DNA of 64,000 nt from Parasedimentitalea denitrificans (GTDB lineage Bacteria; Pseudomonadota; Alphaproteobacteria; Rhodobacterales; Rhodobacteraceae), in assembly GCF_011813015.1 (NCBI RefSeq), contig NZ_QHLQ01000003.1:124001-188000 (forward strand). Reading direction: 5' to 3'. Positions 26,888 to 37,876 of the stretch are shown piece after piece. The translations under genes were made by a program, and so were the position numbers. Below the pieces are notes generated by a model that worked only from the letters and a program-made list of their open reading frames with translations, did no database searches and had not been told where the DNA came from. Numbering within the stretch: position 1 is the first letter of the stretch; every line of letters starts with the position of its first letter.

Positions 26888-27430
26888 ATGAACACTTTGA
26901 TCCCAGCTTGGGTGGACGGCACCCTGACCCCAACCGACAAGCTTCTTGCCCACGAAAAGGGCCTGAAACACAAGGCGGTTTCAGTGTTTGTCGTCAAAGG
27001 TCTAGATATCCTCATGCAGCGCAGGGCACTGGGCAAATACCACACCCCGGGCCTGTGGGCGAACACCTGCTGCACCCACCCCATGTGGGACGAAAAACCA
27101 TCAGACTGCGCAGTACGCCGAATGGAGCAAGAGCTGGGTATTACCGGCCTTTACCCCGAGTTTCGCCACAACTTGGAATATCGTGCAGACGTCGGCAATG
27201 GTCTGATCGAACACGAGATCGTTGACGTCTTTCTGGCCCATGTACACCGACCGCTCGAGCTGGCGGTGAACCCGGATGAGGTCATGGATACACGCTGGGT
27301 CAATTACCACGACCTGCTGGCAGAAGTAGCCCGCTACCCAGAACGCTTTACCCCTTGGCTAAAGATATATCTGCAAGACTATGCCGACATCATTTTTGGC
27401 GCCGACTTGATTATTGCATCCAAGTCCTGA
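26888..27430 (+). CDS. idi: isopentenyl-diphosphate delta-isomerase (type I)
   Basis: This 180-residue Nudix-fold enzyme interconverts isopentenyl and dimethylallyl diphosphate. Visible motifs are MQRRALGKYHTPGLWANTCCTHP with catalytic Cys62 and His64, and the Nudix-like helix CAVRRMEQELGI. The C-terminal region WVNYHDLLAEVARYPERFTPWLKIYL is typical. In Rhodobacteraceae it supports isoprenoid supply. No operon partner is obvious, and it stands in its own 150-bp-spaced unit. Confidence 0.95.
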   Translation: MNTLIPAWVDGTLTPTDKLLAHEKGLKHKAVSVFVVKGLDILMQRRALGKYHTPGLWANTCCTHPMWDEKPSDCAVRRMEQELGITGLYPEFRHNLEYRADVGNGLIEHEIVDVFLAHVHRPLELAVNPDEVMDTRWVNYHDLLAEVARYPERFTPWLKIYLQDYADIIFGADLIIASKS

Positions 27431-27514
27431 TCCAAGCCTCTCGGTATTAATGCTCTCTTGCTCAACGACCTTCCCAAGTGCATCCTTGGTGCCAAATTTT
27501 GGGAGGTATACTTA

Positions 27515-28768
27515 ATGACTATTCTTATTGCAGGTGGTGGCATTGCCGGGCTGACGCTGGGTCTCACCCTGCACCAAATTGGCGTCCCGTTTCACATTTA
27601 CGAGGCTACGGCTGAAATCAAACCGATGGGCGTGGGCATCAACCTTCAGCCCAACGCCGTACGAGAGCTTTTGGATCTGGATCTTGCCGACGAACTGGAT
27701 GCCATCGGCGTCAAGACACAGCAATACGGCTTCTATTCCAAGCTGGGCAAAACCATCTGGGAAGAGCCACGCGGCACCTGGGCAGGATACTCCTGGCCTC
27801 AGTATTCGGTGCACCGGGGCGAATTGCAGATGATGCTCTATCGCGTGTTGCTAGAACGTGCGGGCCCCGGCTGCATTACCACAGGTGCCCGTGCCAGCAG
27901 TTTTGAAAACACTGAGACAGGCGCGACCCTGCTGTTGGCCGATGGTCGCCGCATTGACGGCGATCTGGTTATTGCTGCCGATGGCATTCATTCGGCCTTG
28001 CGGGCACAGATCGCACCGAGCGAGGGTGCCCCGGTCTGGAATGGCCGAATTCTGTGGCGCGCAACAACTCGCACCAAGGCAATGCTGGGCGGTGCAGCCA
28101 TGGTCATGATCGGCCACGATCACGTCCGACTGGTTGCCTATCCTATCTCCAAACCAGATGAAAACGGCATCGCCACACTCAACTGGATTGCAGAGAAAAG
28201 CTTCGATCCGTCCTCACCATGGAAGAAAGAAGACTGGAACCGAGCCGCTGACATCAACGATTTCCTGCCTGACTTTGCTGACTGGCAGTTCGACTGGATC
28301 GACGTGCCCGCGCTGATCAAGGGTGCTGAAGTTGTCTATGAGTATCCAATGGTTGACCGCGATCCGCTGGATCAATGGACCTTTGGCAATATGACCCTGA
28401 TGGGTGATGCTGCGCACCCGACTTATCCTGTTGGTTCCAACGGTGCCGGACAGGCGATCATTGATGCCCGCGTGATTGGCGCCCGTATCCTGCAACACGG
28501 TGTCACAGCCGCAGCCTTGCAAGCCTTCGAGGACGAAATCCGCCCTGTTGCCACCGGTGTTGGCTTGGCCAACCGCTCCGGCAACGGTCCCGATGGTGTG
28601 TTGCAACGGGTCGAAGATCTATGTGGTGGCGACTTTGATGATATCGACAGCATCATCCCGGTTGCTGATCTCGCTGCCCATGCTGAAAAATACAAGGCAC
28701 TGGCAGGGTTCTCAATCGAAACCCTGAACGCCAAGCCCAGCATCATTGCTGGTGGTGCGCACGTCTAA
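27515..28768 (+). CDS. FAD-dependent monooxygenase (PHBH fold)
   Basis: This 417-residue group A flavoprotein has the dinucleotide-binding GGGIAG (residues 7-12), the second motif DLVIAADGIHSALR (about 158-171) and the third, LMGDAAHPTYPVGSNGAGQAIID (about 293-315). It starts at ATG 27515 with GGGAGG 9 bases upstream; an upstream in-frame ATG lacks such a site. It resembles PhzS-like flavin-dependent hydroxylases of aromatic or heterocyclic substrates, but the substrate is unknown. It is monocistronic and convergent with glpK. Confidence 0.9.
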   Translation: MTILIAGGGIAGLTLGLTLHQIGVPFHIYEATAEIKPMGVGINLQPNAVRELLDLDLADELDAIGVKTQQYGFYSKLGKTIWEEPRGTWAGYSWPQYSVHRGELQMMLYRVLLERAGPGCITTGARASSFENTETGATLLLADGRRIDGDLVIAADGIHSALRAQIAPSEGAPVWNGRILWRATTRTKAMLGGAAMVMIGHDHVRLVAYPISKPDENGIATLNWIAEKSFDPSSPWKKEDWNRAADINDFLPDFADWQFDWIDVPALIKGAEVVYEYPMVDRDPLDQWTFGNMTLMGDAAHPTYPVGSNGAGQAIIDARVIGARILQHGVTAAALQAFEDEIRPVATGVGLANRSGNGPDGVLQRVEDLCGGDFDDIDSIIPVADLAAHAEKYKALAGFSIETLNAKPSIIAGGAHV

Positions 28769-28780
28769 TCAAACGGAACC

Positions 28781-28802
28781 GCGCCGCGCGTTAGCGCGGC
28801 GC
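28781..28802. repeat. strong palindrome between convergent genes
   Basis: GCGCCGCGC-GTTA-GCGCGGCGC is a perfect 9-bp hairpin with a 4-base loop. It lies between the monooxygenase stop and the glpK stop and could end transcription from both sides, though it has no T-run. I recall similar palindromes from other Rhodobacteraceae intergenic regions but could not check this here. Confidence 0.6.
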
Positions 28803-28869
28803 CATGCCCAAAGCCGCCAAAGGTGTTCCGGCATAGCCGAACATCCTGCGGGTGCGGGAGCCCTCCGCT

Positions 28870-30354
28870 TCAGACCCCAATCACCGCTTGCACCGCGCGT
28901 TTCCACCGCGCATAGGCAACCTCTCGGGCTTCTGCATCCAACTGCGGTTTGAATTCCCGGTCCAGCGCCCATGTTTCGGCAAACCCAGCTTGGTCGGGAT
29001 AAATCCCCGCCCGCATGCCAGCCAGCCAAGCCGCGCCCAGCGCCGTAGTTTCCTGCATGACAGGACGGTCAACAGCGGCACCCAGCAGATCTGACAGGCT
29101 CTGCATCGTCCAGTCGCTAGCGCTCATGCCGCCGTCGACACGCAGTGTCACATGGGTGTCGCCTTCCCAATCTGCTCGCATGGCTTCCCACAGATCACGG
29201 GTCTGATAGCCCACACTCTGCAACGCCGCCCGAGCCACTTCAGCAGGGCCAGTATTGCGAGTGATGCCAAAAACAGCGCCTCGGCTATCCGGCTCCCAAT
29301 AGGGCGCACCCAAACCGGTAAAGGCAGGCACCAACAGCACATCCTGACCGGGGTCGGCATTGGGGGCCAACTCTCCGGTCTGCGCCGCATTGTCGATCAT
29401 TCCCATACCGTCGCGCAGCCACTGCACCGCAGCGCCCGCGATGAAAATTGAACCTTCCAGCGCATAGGTTGGCTTGCCATCCAATTGATATGCAATGGTG
29501 GTCAGCATCCGGTTCTTTGACGCCACCGGCGCATCGCCCGTGTTCAACAGCGCAAAACACCCCGTGCCATAGGTCGATTTCATCATGCCCGGTTCGAAAC
29601 AGGCTTGACCGATGGTTGCCGCCTGCTGATCTCCGGCAACTCCCAAAATCGGAACTTCACCACCCAGGATATCCGCCTGCGTCACACCAAAGTCGGCAGC
29701 ACTGTCTTTAACCTCAGGCAGCATCGCCATGGGCACATTCAGCAATTCGCAAATCTCGGCACTCCATTCGCCTTGGCGAATATCATACATCAACGTCCGC
29801 GCCGCATTTGTCGCATCCGTCACATGCGCCGCACCACCCGTCAGTCGCCAAATCAGAAAGCTGTCCACTGTACCAAACAGCAATTCACCATTGGCGGCGC
29901 GCTCGCGACTACCCGGCACCTGATCCAAAATCCAGCTCACCTTGGTACCCGAGAAATACGGGTCCAGCAGCAACCCCGTTTTATGGCTGATCATCGGCTC
30001 ATGCCCTGCCTCACGCAGGGCCTCGCAGATCGAGGTGGTACGACGGTCCTGCCAAACAATGGCATTGTGGATCGACTTACCGGTCTCCCGGTCCCATACA
30101 ACGGTGGTTTCACGCTGGTTGGTTATGCCAATCCCGGCGATATCCGCCGCCGTGATGTCAAGCTCACCGATCACCTGCCGACAGGTATCGACCGTGGTGT
30201 TCCACAGGTCCTCGGGATCATGCTCAACCCAACCCGCCTGCGGGAAATGCTGCTCAAACTCTTGCTGAGCCGTACCCGCAACCTGCATCTGATCATCGAA
30301 CAGGATTGCCCGGGTAGAAGTGGTGCCTTGATCGATTGCCAGAATATAGGTCAT
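28870..30354 (-). CDS. glpK: glycerol kinase
   Basis: This 494-residue FGGY kinase phosphorylates glycerol to sn-glycerol 3-phosphate. The N-terminus is [19 protein letters not shown], followed by [17 protein letters not shown], the FGGY signature-like [13 protein letters not shown] and the C-terminal [19 protein letters not shown]. Length matches GlpK (about 495-500). It is transcribed away from panC with only a short gap, and no glpF or glpD neighbour is in the window. Confidence 0.97.
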   Translation of the reverse strand: MTYILAIDQGTTSTRAILFDDQMQVAGTAQQEFEQHFPQAGWVEHDPEDLWNTTVDTCRQVIGELDITAADIAGIGITNQRETTVVWDRETGKSIHNAIVWQDRRTTSICEALREAGHEPMISHKTGLLLDPYFSGTKVSWILDQVPGSRERAANGELLFGTVDSFLIWRLTGGAAHVTDATNAARTLMYDIRQGEWSAEICELLNVPMAMLPEVKDSAADFGVTQADILGGEVPILGVAGDQQAATIGQACFEPGMMKSTYGTGCFALLNTGDAPVASKNRMLTTIAYQLDGKPTYALEGSIFIAGAAVQWLRDGMGMIDNAAQTGELAPNADPGQDVLLVPAFTGLGAPYWEPDSRGAVFGITRNTGPAEVARAALQSVGYQTRDLWEAMRADWEGDTHVTLRVDGGMSASDWTMQSLSDLLGAAVDRPVMQETTALGAAWLAGMRAGIYPDQAGFAETWALDREFKPQLDAEAREVAYARWKRAVQAVIGV

Positions 30355-30420
30355 ATCCGCCCCTTATTAATGTGTCAGGGCAGACACTAGCCGCAAAAAT
30401 GCTATCGCTACCAGCCCCTA

Positions 30421-31278
30421 CTAATCACTTAGTTGGCTGACCCTGATATTATCCAGCAACCGAATGCCATCCATCCACGCCGCAACCAACAATCTAGCTG
30501 GCTTGGTCGGACGCTCCAGAATTTGCAAACGGTCCTCACACCGCAAATCAAAATACTCGATATCGTTGAACCCGGCCTGCTCTAGCTTAACCCGTGCCTC
30601 ATCTGCCAACGGGGCAAAGCTCTCTCCTCCAGCCAATCGGTCAGCCACCTGCTGCATGATCGGGTAAAGCTTGGACGCCCGTTCCAATCCTTCAGCTGAA
30701 AGCCGCAAATTGCGCGACGACATCGCCAGCCCCGAAGGCTCGCGTACGGTTTCACAGCCGATCACCTCGATCGGGATGTCCAGATCCCGCGCCATACGCC
30801 GGACCACCATCAACTGCTGAAAATCCTTCTGCCCGAAAAACGCCTGATGCGCACCGGTTTGCAAGAACAGCTTGGCCACCACGGTTGCCACACCATCAAA
30901 ATGCCCGGGCCGAAATTCACCCTCTAACCCATCGGTCACTCCGCTGACGGATACATTGGTGGAATAGCCATCAGGGTAAATTTGATCCCCATCGGGCACA
31001 TAGATCACATCGACATCACAATCCGACAGCTTTTCTGCATCGTCATGTTCTGTCCGGGGATAGCTGGCCAGATCGGACGCATTGTTGAACTGCCGCGGAT
31101 TGACAAAGATGGTGACGATCACCCGATCACAAGCAGCGCAGGCTGCCTCGACCAACGACAAATGGCCCGCATGCAGCGCGCCCATGGTCGGCACCACAGC
31201 CACCCGCTCCCCGGCACGAATCCAATCCGCATGTTTCGCGCGCAGATCGCTTAGACGGCGAATAATAGGGGCAGTCAT
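30421..31278 (-). CDS. panC: pantothenate synthetase
   Basis: This 285-residue enzyme joins pantoate and beta-alanine with ATP, the last step of vitamin B5 synthesis. [15 protein letters not shown] carries the HxGH nucleotide motif, [15 protein letters not shown] and SSRNLRLS are active-site segments, and the C-terminal half carries a small domain ending near 285. Its ATG overlaps the panB stop by 4 bp, so the pair is translationally coupled. Confidence 0.97.
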   Translation of the reverse strand: MTAPIIRRLSDLRAKHADWIRAGERVAVVPTMGALHAGHLSLVEAACAACDRVIVTIFVNPRQFNNASDLASYPRTEHDDAEKLSDCDVDVIYVPDGDQIYPDGYSTNVSVSGVTDGLEGEFRPGHFDGVATVVAKLFLQTGAHQAFFGQKDFQQLMVVRRMARDLDIPIEVIGCETVREPSGLAMSSRNLRLSAEGLERASKLYPIMQQVADRLAGGESFAPLADEARVKLEQAGFNDIEYFDLRCEDRLQILERPTKPARLLVAAWMDGIRLLDNIRVSQLSD

Positions 31279-32114
31279 TTCTTGTTACTCTTACTTGGGG
31301 CTTGATCCGCAAAGACATGTTCGGCAGCCGGAAAAGCCCGCGCTCGAACTTCGGCAGCGTAGGCGGCAATCGCCGCCTCGGCATCATGTCCTAGATCTGC
31401 GTACCGCTTTACAAACTTGGCCTTGAACGCGGTAAAGAACCCAAGCATATCATCGACAACCAATATCTGCCCGTCACATCCGGCCGAAGCACCAATACCA
31501 ATCGTCGGAATCGCAATGTCTGCTGTGATCTTGTCGGCTAGGCTCTGCGGTACCTTTTCCAGCACCACTGAAAATGCTCCAGCATTCGCCACAGCACGAG
31601 CATCAGCCAGCACTGTATCGGCCTGATCATCCCTGCCCTGCACCTTGTAACCGCCCAACGTGTTGACCGACTGCGGTGTCAGTCCGATATGCGCCATAAC
31701 AGGAATTCCACGAGTCACCAAAAATCGGATGGTCTCGGCCATCTCGACACCGCCCTCCAACTTGACCGCACCAGCACCGGTTTCAGCCATCAGCCGTGCG
31801 GCATTGCGAAACGCCTGCTGAGGGCTCTCCTCGTAGGATCCAAATGGCATGTCGATAACCATCATCGCACGTTGAAGCCCGCGGGCCACCGCTTGGCCGT
31901 GCATGATCATCATTTCCATTGTCACGCCCAAGGTCGAGGTCAGGCCGTGCAGCACCATTCCGACACTGTCCCCCACCAGAACAAAGTCACAGTGCTCATC
32001 CATAAACCGCGCCATCGGCGTGGTATAAGCGGTCAGGCTAACAATTGGAGTTGTACCCTTCAGGGCGCGAATATCCTCGGCACTGGGGGCCGTCTTTTTG
32101 GCAGTGGCACTCAT
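31275..32114 (-). CDS. panB: 3-methyl-2-oxobutanoate hydroxymethyltransferase
   Basis: This 279-residue TIM-barrel enzyme makes ketopantoate from alpha-ketoisovalerate and methylene-THF. The start is ATG 32114 with AGGA 5 bases upstream; a longer frame extends without a ribosome-binding site. Visible family motifs are [33 protein letters not shown] (Asp and Mg ligands), [14 protein letters not shown] and [20 protein letters not shown]. It precedes panC in one operon. Confidence 0.96.
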   Translation of the reverse strand: MSATAKKTAPSAEDIRALKGTTPIVSLTAYTTPMARFMDEHCDFVLVGDSVGMVLHGLTSTLGVTMEMMIMHGQAVARGLQRAMMVIDMPFGSYEESPQQAFRNAARLMAETGAGAVKLEGGVEMAETIRFLVTRGIPVMAHIGLTPQSVNTLGGYKVQGRDDQADTVLADARAVANAGAFSVVLEKVPQSLADKITADIAIPTIGIGASAGCDGQILVVDDMLGFFTAFKAKFVKRYADLGHDAEAAIAAYAAEVRARAFPAAEHVFADQAPSKSNKK

Positions 32115-32279
32115 GATAGTCCTGCAATCTGTTCGCGTTGCGCACGCATAGCAATTTACGCCACGTGCTTCCAGTGTGCGAAATGTCCTCATGGTCTTGA
32201 TTACGTAACGCAAAGCGGGAACACTCTTGTTAAGGTGCCTGTGCTTTGGGGCGCAAACAACCAGATGGGGAGATTGATT
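32115..32279. promoter_or_regulatory. divergent region between panB and the ABC transporter operon
   Basis: This 165-bp gap must carry the panB-panC promoter and that of the transporter operon. A CACGTG palindrome sits near 32162. No confident operator is recognised. Confidence 0.3.
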
Positions 32280-33758
32280 ATGTCATTCAAATCACTAGTA
32301 CTTGCGGCAAGTTCCGCACTCGCACTGGCAGCCGGTGCAGCATCAGCCAAAGATTCTATCATCGTAGCCATGCAATTGGAGCCTCCACACCTAGATCCAA
32401 CCAGCGCAGCGGCCGGTGCCATCGACTCGGTCCTATATTCAAACGTGTTCGAAGGTCTTACCCGTTTCATGGGTGATGGAGCCGTGGTTCCCGGCCTGGC
32501 CGCAAGCTGGGAAATTTCGGATGATGGCCTAACCTATACATTCAGCCTACACTCCGGCGTCACCTTCCATGACGGCACCACGATGGACGCCGAGGACGTA
32601 AAATTCAGCCTCGACCGCGCCCGCGCCGAAGACAGCACCAACGCACAAAAGGCCTTGTTTGCAGGCATCATTGATGTTTCGGTAGTCAACCCACAAACCG
32701 TCAAGGTCACGCTAAGCGAGCCAAACGGCAACTTCCTGTTCAACATGGCCTGGGGCGACGCGGTTATCGTAGCACCCGAGAGCATCGACGATATCAAAAC
32801 CAACCCCATCGGCACTGGTGCTTTCAAGTTCGCCAACTGGGTACAGGGCGACAAGATCGAGCTGGCCCGCAACGATAGTTACTGGGGCACCCCCGCTGTG
32901 CTCAGCAGCGCCAACTTCAAATTCATCAGCGATCCAACCGCAGCCTTTGCCGCGATGATGGCCGAGGACATTGACGCATTCATTAGCTTCCCGGCCCCAG
33001 AAAACATCCCTCAGTTCGAAGCTGATCCACGTTTCCAAGTGCTCGTGGGTTCCACCGAAGGCGAGACGATCCTGTCGACCAATAACATGCAGCCACCATT
33101 TGACGACGTCCGTGTGCGCAAGGCCGTGGCCCATGCGATCAACCGTCAAGCCATCGTAGATGGCGCGATGTTCGGCTATGGCACGCCAATCGGCAGCCAC
33201 TTTGCCCCACACAACCCGGCCTATGTCGATTTGACGGCCAACTCTGCCTATGATCCGGAAAAAGCTAAGTCGCTGCTAGCCGAAGCAGGAATGGCTGAAG
33301 GCTTCAGCACCACACTGCACCTGCCGCCCCCATCCTATGCCCGTCGTGGTGGTGAAATTATTGCCGCGCAACTGGCCGAGGTTGGCATCAAGGCTGAAAT
33401 CATCAACGTTGAATGGGCCCAGTGGCTGGAAACCGTATTCCGCGGCAAGGATTTTGGCCTGACCATCGTCAGCCACACCGAGCCAATGGATATCGGCATC
33501 TACGCCCGCCCCGAATACTACTTCCAGTATGACAACAAGGGCTTCCAAGAGCTGATGACCGGCTTGAATGCCACCACCGATCCGGGCAAGCGGATCGAGA
33601 TGATGCAAGAAGCCCAAAAAATCATCGCGGACGACTACGTCAATGGCTACCTGTTCCAACTTGCCCAACTCAGCGTCGCCAAAGCCGGCGTTCAGGGCCT
33701 CTGGACCAATGCACCAACTCAAGCCACTGACCTAACTTCTGTCAGCTGGGCTGAATAA
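32280..33758 (+). CDS. peptide-type ABC transporter substrate-binding protein
   Basis: This 492-residue periplasmic protein of the solute-binding family 5 (DppA/OppA) has a signal peptide (residues 1-23, AAGAASA|KD), the family motif [42 protein letters not shown] (about 70-110) and a C-terminal lobe with [24 protein letters not shown]. The ATG at 32280 follows GGGGAGA. An intrinsic terminator follows the gene before the permease genes, which would favour high levels of the binding protein. Substrate (peptide, opine or similar) is not deducible. Confidence 0.93.
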   Translation: MSFKSLVLAASSALALAAGAASAKDSIIVAMQLEPPHLDPTSAAAGAIDSVLYSNVFEGLTRFMGDGAVVPGLAASWEISDDGLTYTFSLHSGVTFHDGTTMDAEDVKFSLDRARAEDSTNAQKALFAGIIDVSVVNPQTVKVTLSEPNGNFLFNMAWGDAVIVAPESIDDIKTNPIGTGAFKFANWVQGDKIELARNDSYWGTPAVLSSANFKFISDPTAAFAAMMAEDIDAFISFPAPENIPQFEADPRFQVLVGSTEGETILSTNNMQPPFDDVRVRKAVAHAINRQAIVDGAMFGYGTPIGSHFAPHNPAYVDLTANSAYDPEKAKSLLAEAGMAEGFSTTLHLPPPSYARRGGEIIAAQLAEVGIKAEIINVEWAQWLETVFRGKDFGLTIVSHTEPMDIGIYARPEYYFQYDNKGFQELMTGLNATTDPGKRIEMMQEAQKIIADDYVNGYLFQLAQLSVAKAGVQGLWTNAPTQATDLTSVSWAE

Positions 33759-33774
33759 CAAATCACAACCTATT

Positions 33775-33800
33775 AAAGGCCCCGGCAACGGGGCCTTTTT
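33775..33800 (+). terminator. intrinsic terminator/attenuator after the binding-protein gene
   Basis: AAAGGCCCCG-GCAA-CGGGGCCTTTTT is a 10-bp GC-rich stem with a tetraloop and a T-run, 17 bases after the stop. It is inside the operon, so it probably sets the excess of binding protein over permease. Confidence 0.85.
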
Positions 33801-33929
33801 GCATTTCAGAGCGCATCCCGCACACAATCAAGACAGCCTCTAAACACAGGCAAAAAATCGTTAGTACTCTTACGAATTTTGCAACTCCCCCACTAGACCC
33901 GCGAAGATCCCGCTCCTAACGTGACAGCA

Positions 33930-34877
33930 ATGATACGCTATTCACTCAAACGCCTCCTCTCTTTGATCGTCAGTCTGGCCGTCGCCTCGCTGGTGATTTT
34001 CTTTGTGATCGAGGTGGCGCCGGGCGACCCCGCGTCGTTCATGCTGGGCATCAATGCCCAGCCCGATACAGTCGCCGCTCTGCGGGCTGAGCTGGGATTG
34101 GATCAGTCAAAATTTGCCCGCTACATTGAATGGGTTAGCGGGATCATACGGGGTGATTTTGGCACCTCCTATACCTATCGCACACCGGTGGCCGAAATGA
34201 TTGCCGACCGGCTCTGGGTGTCACTGCCCCTCGCGCTTTACGCCCTGACCCTCTCAACCCTGATTGCCTTTCCGGCTGGCATCTACGCCGCTGCGCGTCG
34301 CGGCAAGGGTGGTGACATGGCAGTCATGGGCGCAACCCAGTTAGGTGTTGCGGTGCCAAACTTCTGGTTTGCCATGATGCTGGTACTGATCTTTGCCATC
34401 AACCTGCGCTGGTTCAACGCTGGGGGCTTTGTCGGTTGGGACAGTGGTTTATGGACAGGCCTGCACTCTCTGACCCTCCCCGCGATCTCGCTAGCCCTTC
34501 CGCAGGCAGCTATTCTGGCACGTGTTATGCGATCGGCCCTGTTGGATATTCTGGGCGAGGACTTCATGCGCACCGCTCGCGCCAAGGGACTAAGCAAACG
34601 TCAAGCGCTGTGGCGGCATGGTGTACGAAATGCGCTGATCCCGGTGCTGACTATCATCGGGTTGCAGTTCTCATTTTTGCTGGCCGGAGCGATCATCATC
34701 GAACAGGTGTTCTATCTGCCCGGCTTGGGACGGCTGGTGTTTCAGGCAATCTCTGCCCGTGACCTGATCGTCGTGGAATCGGTGGTGATGCTTTTGGTCT
34801 TTTCCGTGATCATGGTGAATTTCCTGGTCGATCTGGCCTATGCCGCCGTTGATCCACGGCTAAGGAGCCGGACATGA
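33930..34877 (+). CDS. ABC transporter permease (DppB-like)
   Basis: This 315-residue membrane protein has six predicted helices and the binding-protein-dependent permease motif EDFMRTARAKGLSKRQALWRHGVRNALIPVLTIIGL (about residues 208-240). Its N-terminus MIRYSLKRLLSLIVSL resembles DppB. An upstream in-frame GTG at 33921 would add three residues; neither start has a strong ribosome-binding site. It works with the adjacent binding protein, second permease and ATPase as a Dpp/Opp-type importer. Confidence 0.92.
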   Translation: MIRYSLKRLLSLIVSLAVASLVIFFVIEVAPGDPASFMLGINAQPDTVAALRAELGLDQSKFARYIEWVSGIIRGDFGTSYTYRTPVAEMIADRLWVSLPLALYALTLSTLIAFPAGIYAAARRGKGGDMAVMGATQLGVAVPNFWFAMMLVLIFAINLRWFNAGGFVGWDSGLWTGLHSLTLPAISLALPQAAILARVMRSALLDILGEDFMRTARAKGLSKRQALWRHGVRNALIPVLTIIGLQFSFLLAGAIIIEQVFYLPGLGRLVFQAISARDLIVVESVVMLLVFSVIMVNFLVDLAYAAVDPRLRSRT

Positions 34878-34892
34878 GAATAAATCATTTTA

Positions 34893-34995
34893 GTCCGGCA
34901 ACGCCGGACTGCGCCCGACCCTCCCCATGGGAGGGCGCTTCGCACCCACCCAGACTCGGGCACAGTCCTCAGCACATTTTCTGGGACTGCACCTC
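34893..34995. repeat. palindromic spacer between the two permease genes
   Basis: AGTCCGGC-AAC-GCCGGACT is followed by CCCTCCC-CAT-GGGAGGG, both perfect hairpins, then GGGCGC-TTC-GCACCC. This 103-bp insertion between dppB- and dppC-like genes resembles spacer palindromes I associate with Rhodobacteraceae. It has no ORF. Confidence 0.6.
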
Positions 34996-35811
34996 ATGAC
35001 CCGCAACCTAATCATAGGCGCAACCCTATCCTCACTGGTGTTGCTGGCTGCGCTGGTATCCTTCGTCTGGACACCCTTTGACCACGCCGCGATGAACATC
35101 CCGGCCAAGCTGCAAACGCCTAACCTGATCCACTGGCTGGGCACCGACCACTTTGGCCGCGACATCTTCTCGATGATCATGGTTGGAGCGCGCACCTCAA
35201 TCGCAGTGGCACTGGTGGCCGTTGGCATCGGCATCTCCATTGGCGTACCACTGGGCCTGACCGCCGCAGCCCGTAATGGCGGTTGGCTGGACGAGCTGAT
35301 CATGCGCGGCAATGATCTGGTCTTTGCCTTTCCATCACTGGTGATCGCCATCCTGATCACCGCCATCTTCGGCGCTGGCGCCATCAACGCCATCATCGCC
35401 ATCGGCATCTTCAACATCCCCGTCTTTGCCCGCATCAGCCGCGGCGCAGCCCTGTCGCTGTGGCAGCGTGAATTCATCATGGCTGCCCGCGTGGCCGGCA
35501 AAGGCACCGCTCGAATATCGGCCGAGCACATCCTGCCCAACATCGCCAACCTCCTGATCGTACAGGGCACCATTCAGTTCAGCCTTGGTATTCTGGCCGA
35601 AGCCGGTCTGTCATATGTCGGCCTGGGCGCACAGCCACCCACCCCCAGCTGGGGACGTATGCTCGCTGATGCGCAAACCATGGTCAGCTTTGCGCCACAC
35701 CTTGCCCTGATACCGGGCTCTGCGATCATCGTCACAGTTTTGGGCCTGAACCTGATGGGGGATGGCTTGCGCGACTATCTGGACCCAAAACTACGGGTGG
35801 CCCGGACATGA
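34996..35811 (+). CDS. ABC transporter permease (DppC-like)
   Basis: This 271-residue membrane protein has six predicted helices and the permease motif QREFIMAARVAGKGTARISAEHILPNIANLLIVQGT. It begins at ATG 34996 after a spacer; upstream in-frame codons would run into repetitive DNA. The pattern LIHWLGTDHFGRDIFSMIMVGARTSI near residue 40 is typical of DppC. Its stop overlaps the ATPase start by 4 bp (ATGA). Confidence 0.92.
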   Translation: MTRNLIIGATLSSLVLLAALVSFVWTPFDHAAMNIPAKLQTPNLIHWLGTDHFGRDIFSMIMVGARTSIAVALVAVGIGISIGVPLGLTAAARNGGWLDELIMRGNDLVFAFPSLVIAILITAIFGAGAINAIIAIGIFNIPVFARISRGAALSLWQREFIMAARVAGKGTARISAEHILPNIANLLIVQGTIQFSLGILAEAGLSYVGLGAQPPTPSWGRMLADAQTMVSFAPHLALIPGSAIIVTVLGLNLMGDGLRDYLDPKLRVART

Positions 35812-37406
35812 GCCTGCTGGATATCCAAAACCTATCCTTGTCGATCAAAGACACCCAGATCTTGCGCGATGTCTCGCTGTCCGTTGAACCGGGTGAGATC
35901 GTTGCAGTGACCGGCGAAAGCGGCTCAGGCAAATCCATGACCTCACTTGCGGTGATGCAGCTGCTGCCCGACATGGCCCAGTGCACTGGCACGATCGCGC
36001 TAAGCGGCTCCGACCTGCTAACCCAGAGCGAGGCGCAGATGTGCGCTCTGCGCGGGGCATCTATCGGGATGGTATTTCAGGAACCAATGACCGCCCTGAA
36101 CCCGGTCAAGACCATCGGTGATCAAGTGATGGAGACCATCCTGATCCACAAGGCCATGCCTCCAGCCAAAGCCCGCCAACACGCACAGGAGATGCTGGAA
36201 CGTGTTGGCCTGCCCGCCGACCGTTTCCCACTCAGCCGCTATCCACACGAATTATCCGGTGGCCAACGCCAGCGGGTGGTCATCGCCATGGCCATCGCCC
36301 TGCGCCCAAAACTTCTGATCGCGGACGAACCCACCACGGCACTGGATGTGACAACGCAGGCGCAGATCCTTACCCTGCTAAAGGATCTGGTGCAGGACTA
36401 TGGCATGGGCCTGCTGATCATCACCCACGATCTGGCGGTGGTTGCCGATCTGGCCGACAAGATTGTCGTCATGCGGCACGGCAAGGTCGTGGAATCCGGG
36501 CCAACCCAGCACCTGCTGCAAAACATGCAGCACCCCTATACGCGGATGCTCTTTGCGGCCTCAAGTCACCAAGTCACACTACCGGCCGCGCCGGCCCCCA
36601 AACCACTGCTAGAAATCAAGGACGCAGTGCGAGATTACCGCCTGCCGAGAACCTCTCTGTTTGGCCAACCCGGATATTTCCGCGCCGTCAAAGGCGTGAA
36701 CTTCACCCTGAACCAAGGGGAGAGACTAGGGTTGGTAGGCGAGTCCGGGTGCGGAAAATCGACCCTAACACGGGCCATTTTGGGGCTGGAGCCATTGCAG
36801 GCTGGTGAAATCATCCTAGCAGGTCAGCCGGTTACCACCCACCAAGCAAGAGACCTCCGCCGTAAAATGCAGGTGGTGTTTCAGGATCCTTTCGGCAGCT
36901 TCAATCCCCGCCACCGGGTCGACCGGTTGATCACCGAACCCTTCCACCTGCTGGATCATCCACCCAAGGGTAACGCCCGCTCTGATCTGATTGCCGAAAC
37001 CCTGACTGCCGTCGGTCTATCCCCCGATGACGCTCACAAATACATCCACCAGTTCTCTGGTGGACAACGTCAACGCATCGCCATTGCCCGTGCCCTAATC
37101 ACCAAGCCCGAACTAATCCTGTTCGACGAGGCGGTCTCGGCTCTGGATGTCTCGGTACGCGCCCAAATACTCGATTTGCTAGCAGACCTGTGCAAGGCCT
37201 ACTCTCTGACCTACCTGTTCATTAGCCACGACCTGAACGTGGTGCGCACGATCACGGATCGGGTTTTGGTGATGAAGGCGGGTGAAATCGTTGAACAGGG
37301 TGACACAGAGACCGTGTTCTCTACTCCGCAACACCCCTACACCCAATCACTACTGGCCGCTGCACCGAAACTACCGGAACTAACCAAAGAAACTATTGTC
37401 GCATGA
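35808..37406 (+). CDS. fused ABC transporter ATPase (DppD-DppF type)
   Basis: This 532-residue protein has two complete nucleotide-binding domains. Domain one has Walker A GESGSGKS (residues about 38-45), signature LSGGQRQR (about 150) and Walker [13 protein letters not shown]. Domain two has GESGCGKS (about 311-318), FSGGQRQR (about 415) and [14 protein letters not shown]-terminal oligopeptide-ATPase segment follows the first domain ([10 protein letters not shown]), repeated after the second. Two-domain fusions replace separate DppD and DppF proteins in many alphaproteobacteria. The start overlaps dppC-like by 4 bp, and the stop overlaps the next ATG. Confidence 0.94.
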   Translation: MSLLDIQNLSLSIKDTQILRDVSLSVEPGEIVAVTGESGSGKSMTSLAVMQLLPDMAQCTGTIALSGSDLLTQSEAQMCALRGASIGMVFQEPMTALNPVKTIGDQVMETILIHKAMPPAKARQHAQEMLERVGLPADRFPLSRYPHELSGGQRQRVVIAMAIALRPKLLIADEPTTALDVTTQAQILTLLKDLVQDYGMGLLIITHDLAVVADLADKIVVMRHGKVVESGPTQHLLQNMQHPYTRMLFAASSHQVTLPAAPAPKPLLEIKDAVRDYRLPRTSLFGQPGYFRAVKGVNFTLNQGERLGLVGESGCGKSTLTRAILGLEPLQAGEIILAGQPVTTHQARDLRRKMQVVFQDPFGSFNPRHRVDRLITEPFHLLDHPPKGNARSDLIAETLTAVGLSPDDAHKYIHQFSGGQRQRIAIARALITKPELILFDEAVSALDVSVRAQILDLLADLCKAYSLTYLFISHDLNVVRTITDRVLVMKAGEIVEQGDTETVFSTPQHPYTQSLLAAAPKLPELTKETIVA

Positions 37407-37876
37407 GCCTGACTCTAACCCTCATCCTCCCGCGAGAGCGAGCCTTTCTGGCGGCGGCTCTCGCGCCCTATTTCGGTGAAATCGCCCCCAAGGCAGGCAT
37501 CAATCCGGACGAACGCGCAGATCAGGCTCTGCACCGCAAGGACGTGACTGCATTCTGGATCAAGAATGCAGATGCCCGCATAGGATTTGCGATTGTCCTG
37601 AACCTGCCAGATGACCGCCGCGAGCTGTCTGAATTTGCCATTTTCACCAAGCACCGGCGCCGGGGGTTCGGCTACGAGGCGGCGCAAACTCTGTTGCAAG
37701 AGTTCCCTGGTCGCTGGCGCATGGGGCTATCTGCCCACTCAAAACAAGCCGCTGCTTTTTGGGGCACCTGCCTTAGCGGTATGCCCGGCGTCCGCGAACT
37801 ACGCGAAGGCGCCCCATACACGGAACACCAAAGCAAAAGTTACACCTTCGACATAGCAGGACCTAACAATGACTAA
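37403..37876 (+). CDS. GNAT family N-acetyltransferase
   Basis: This 157-residue protein has the GNAT acetyl-CoA loop RRRGFGYEAAQTLL (about residues 86-99) after an ELSEFAIFTKHR beta strand. It overlaps the ATPase stop and the next gene start by 4 and 8 bp, so it belongs to the transporter operon. Acetyl acceptor is unknown; a detoxifying or modifying role on the imported compound is possible but only inferred from position. Confidence 0.78.
   Translation: MSLTLTLILPRERAFLAAALAPYFGEIAPKAGINPDERADQALHRKDVTAFWIKNADARIGFAIVLNLPDDRRELSEFAIFTKHRRRGFGYEAAQTLLQEFPGRWRMGLSAHSKQAAAFWGTCLSGMPGVRELREGAPYTEHQSKSYTFDIAGPNND

Noticed and set aside
26311..27084. 257-residue ORF antisense to cycA and idi
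   Set aside because: Crosses two real genes and an intergenic terminator, which is implausible for a gene.
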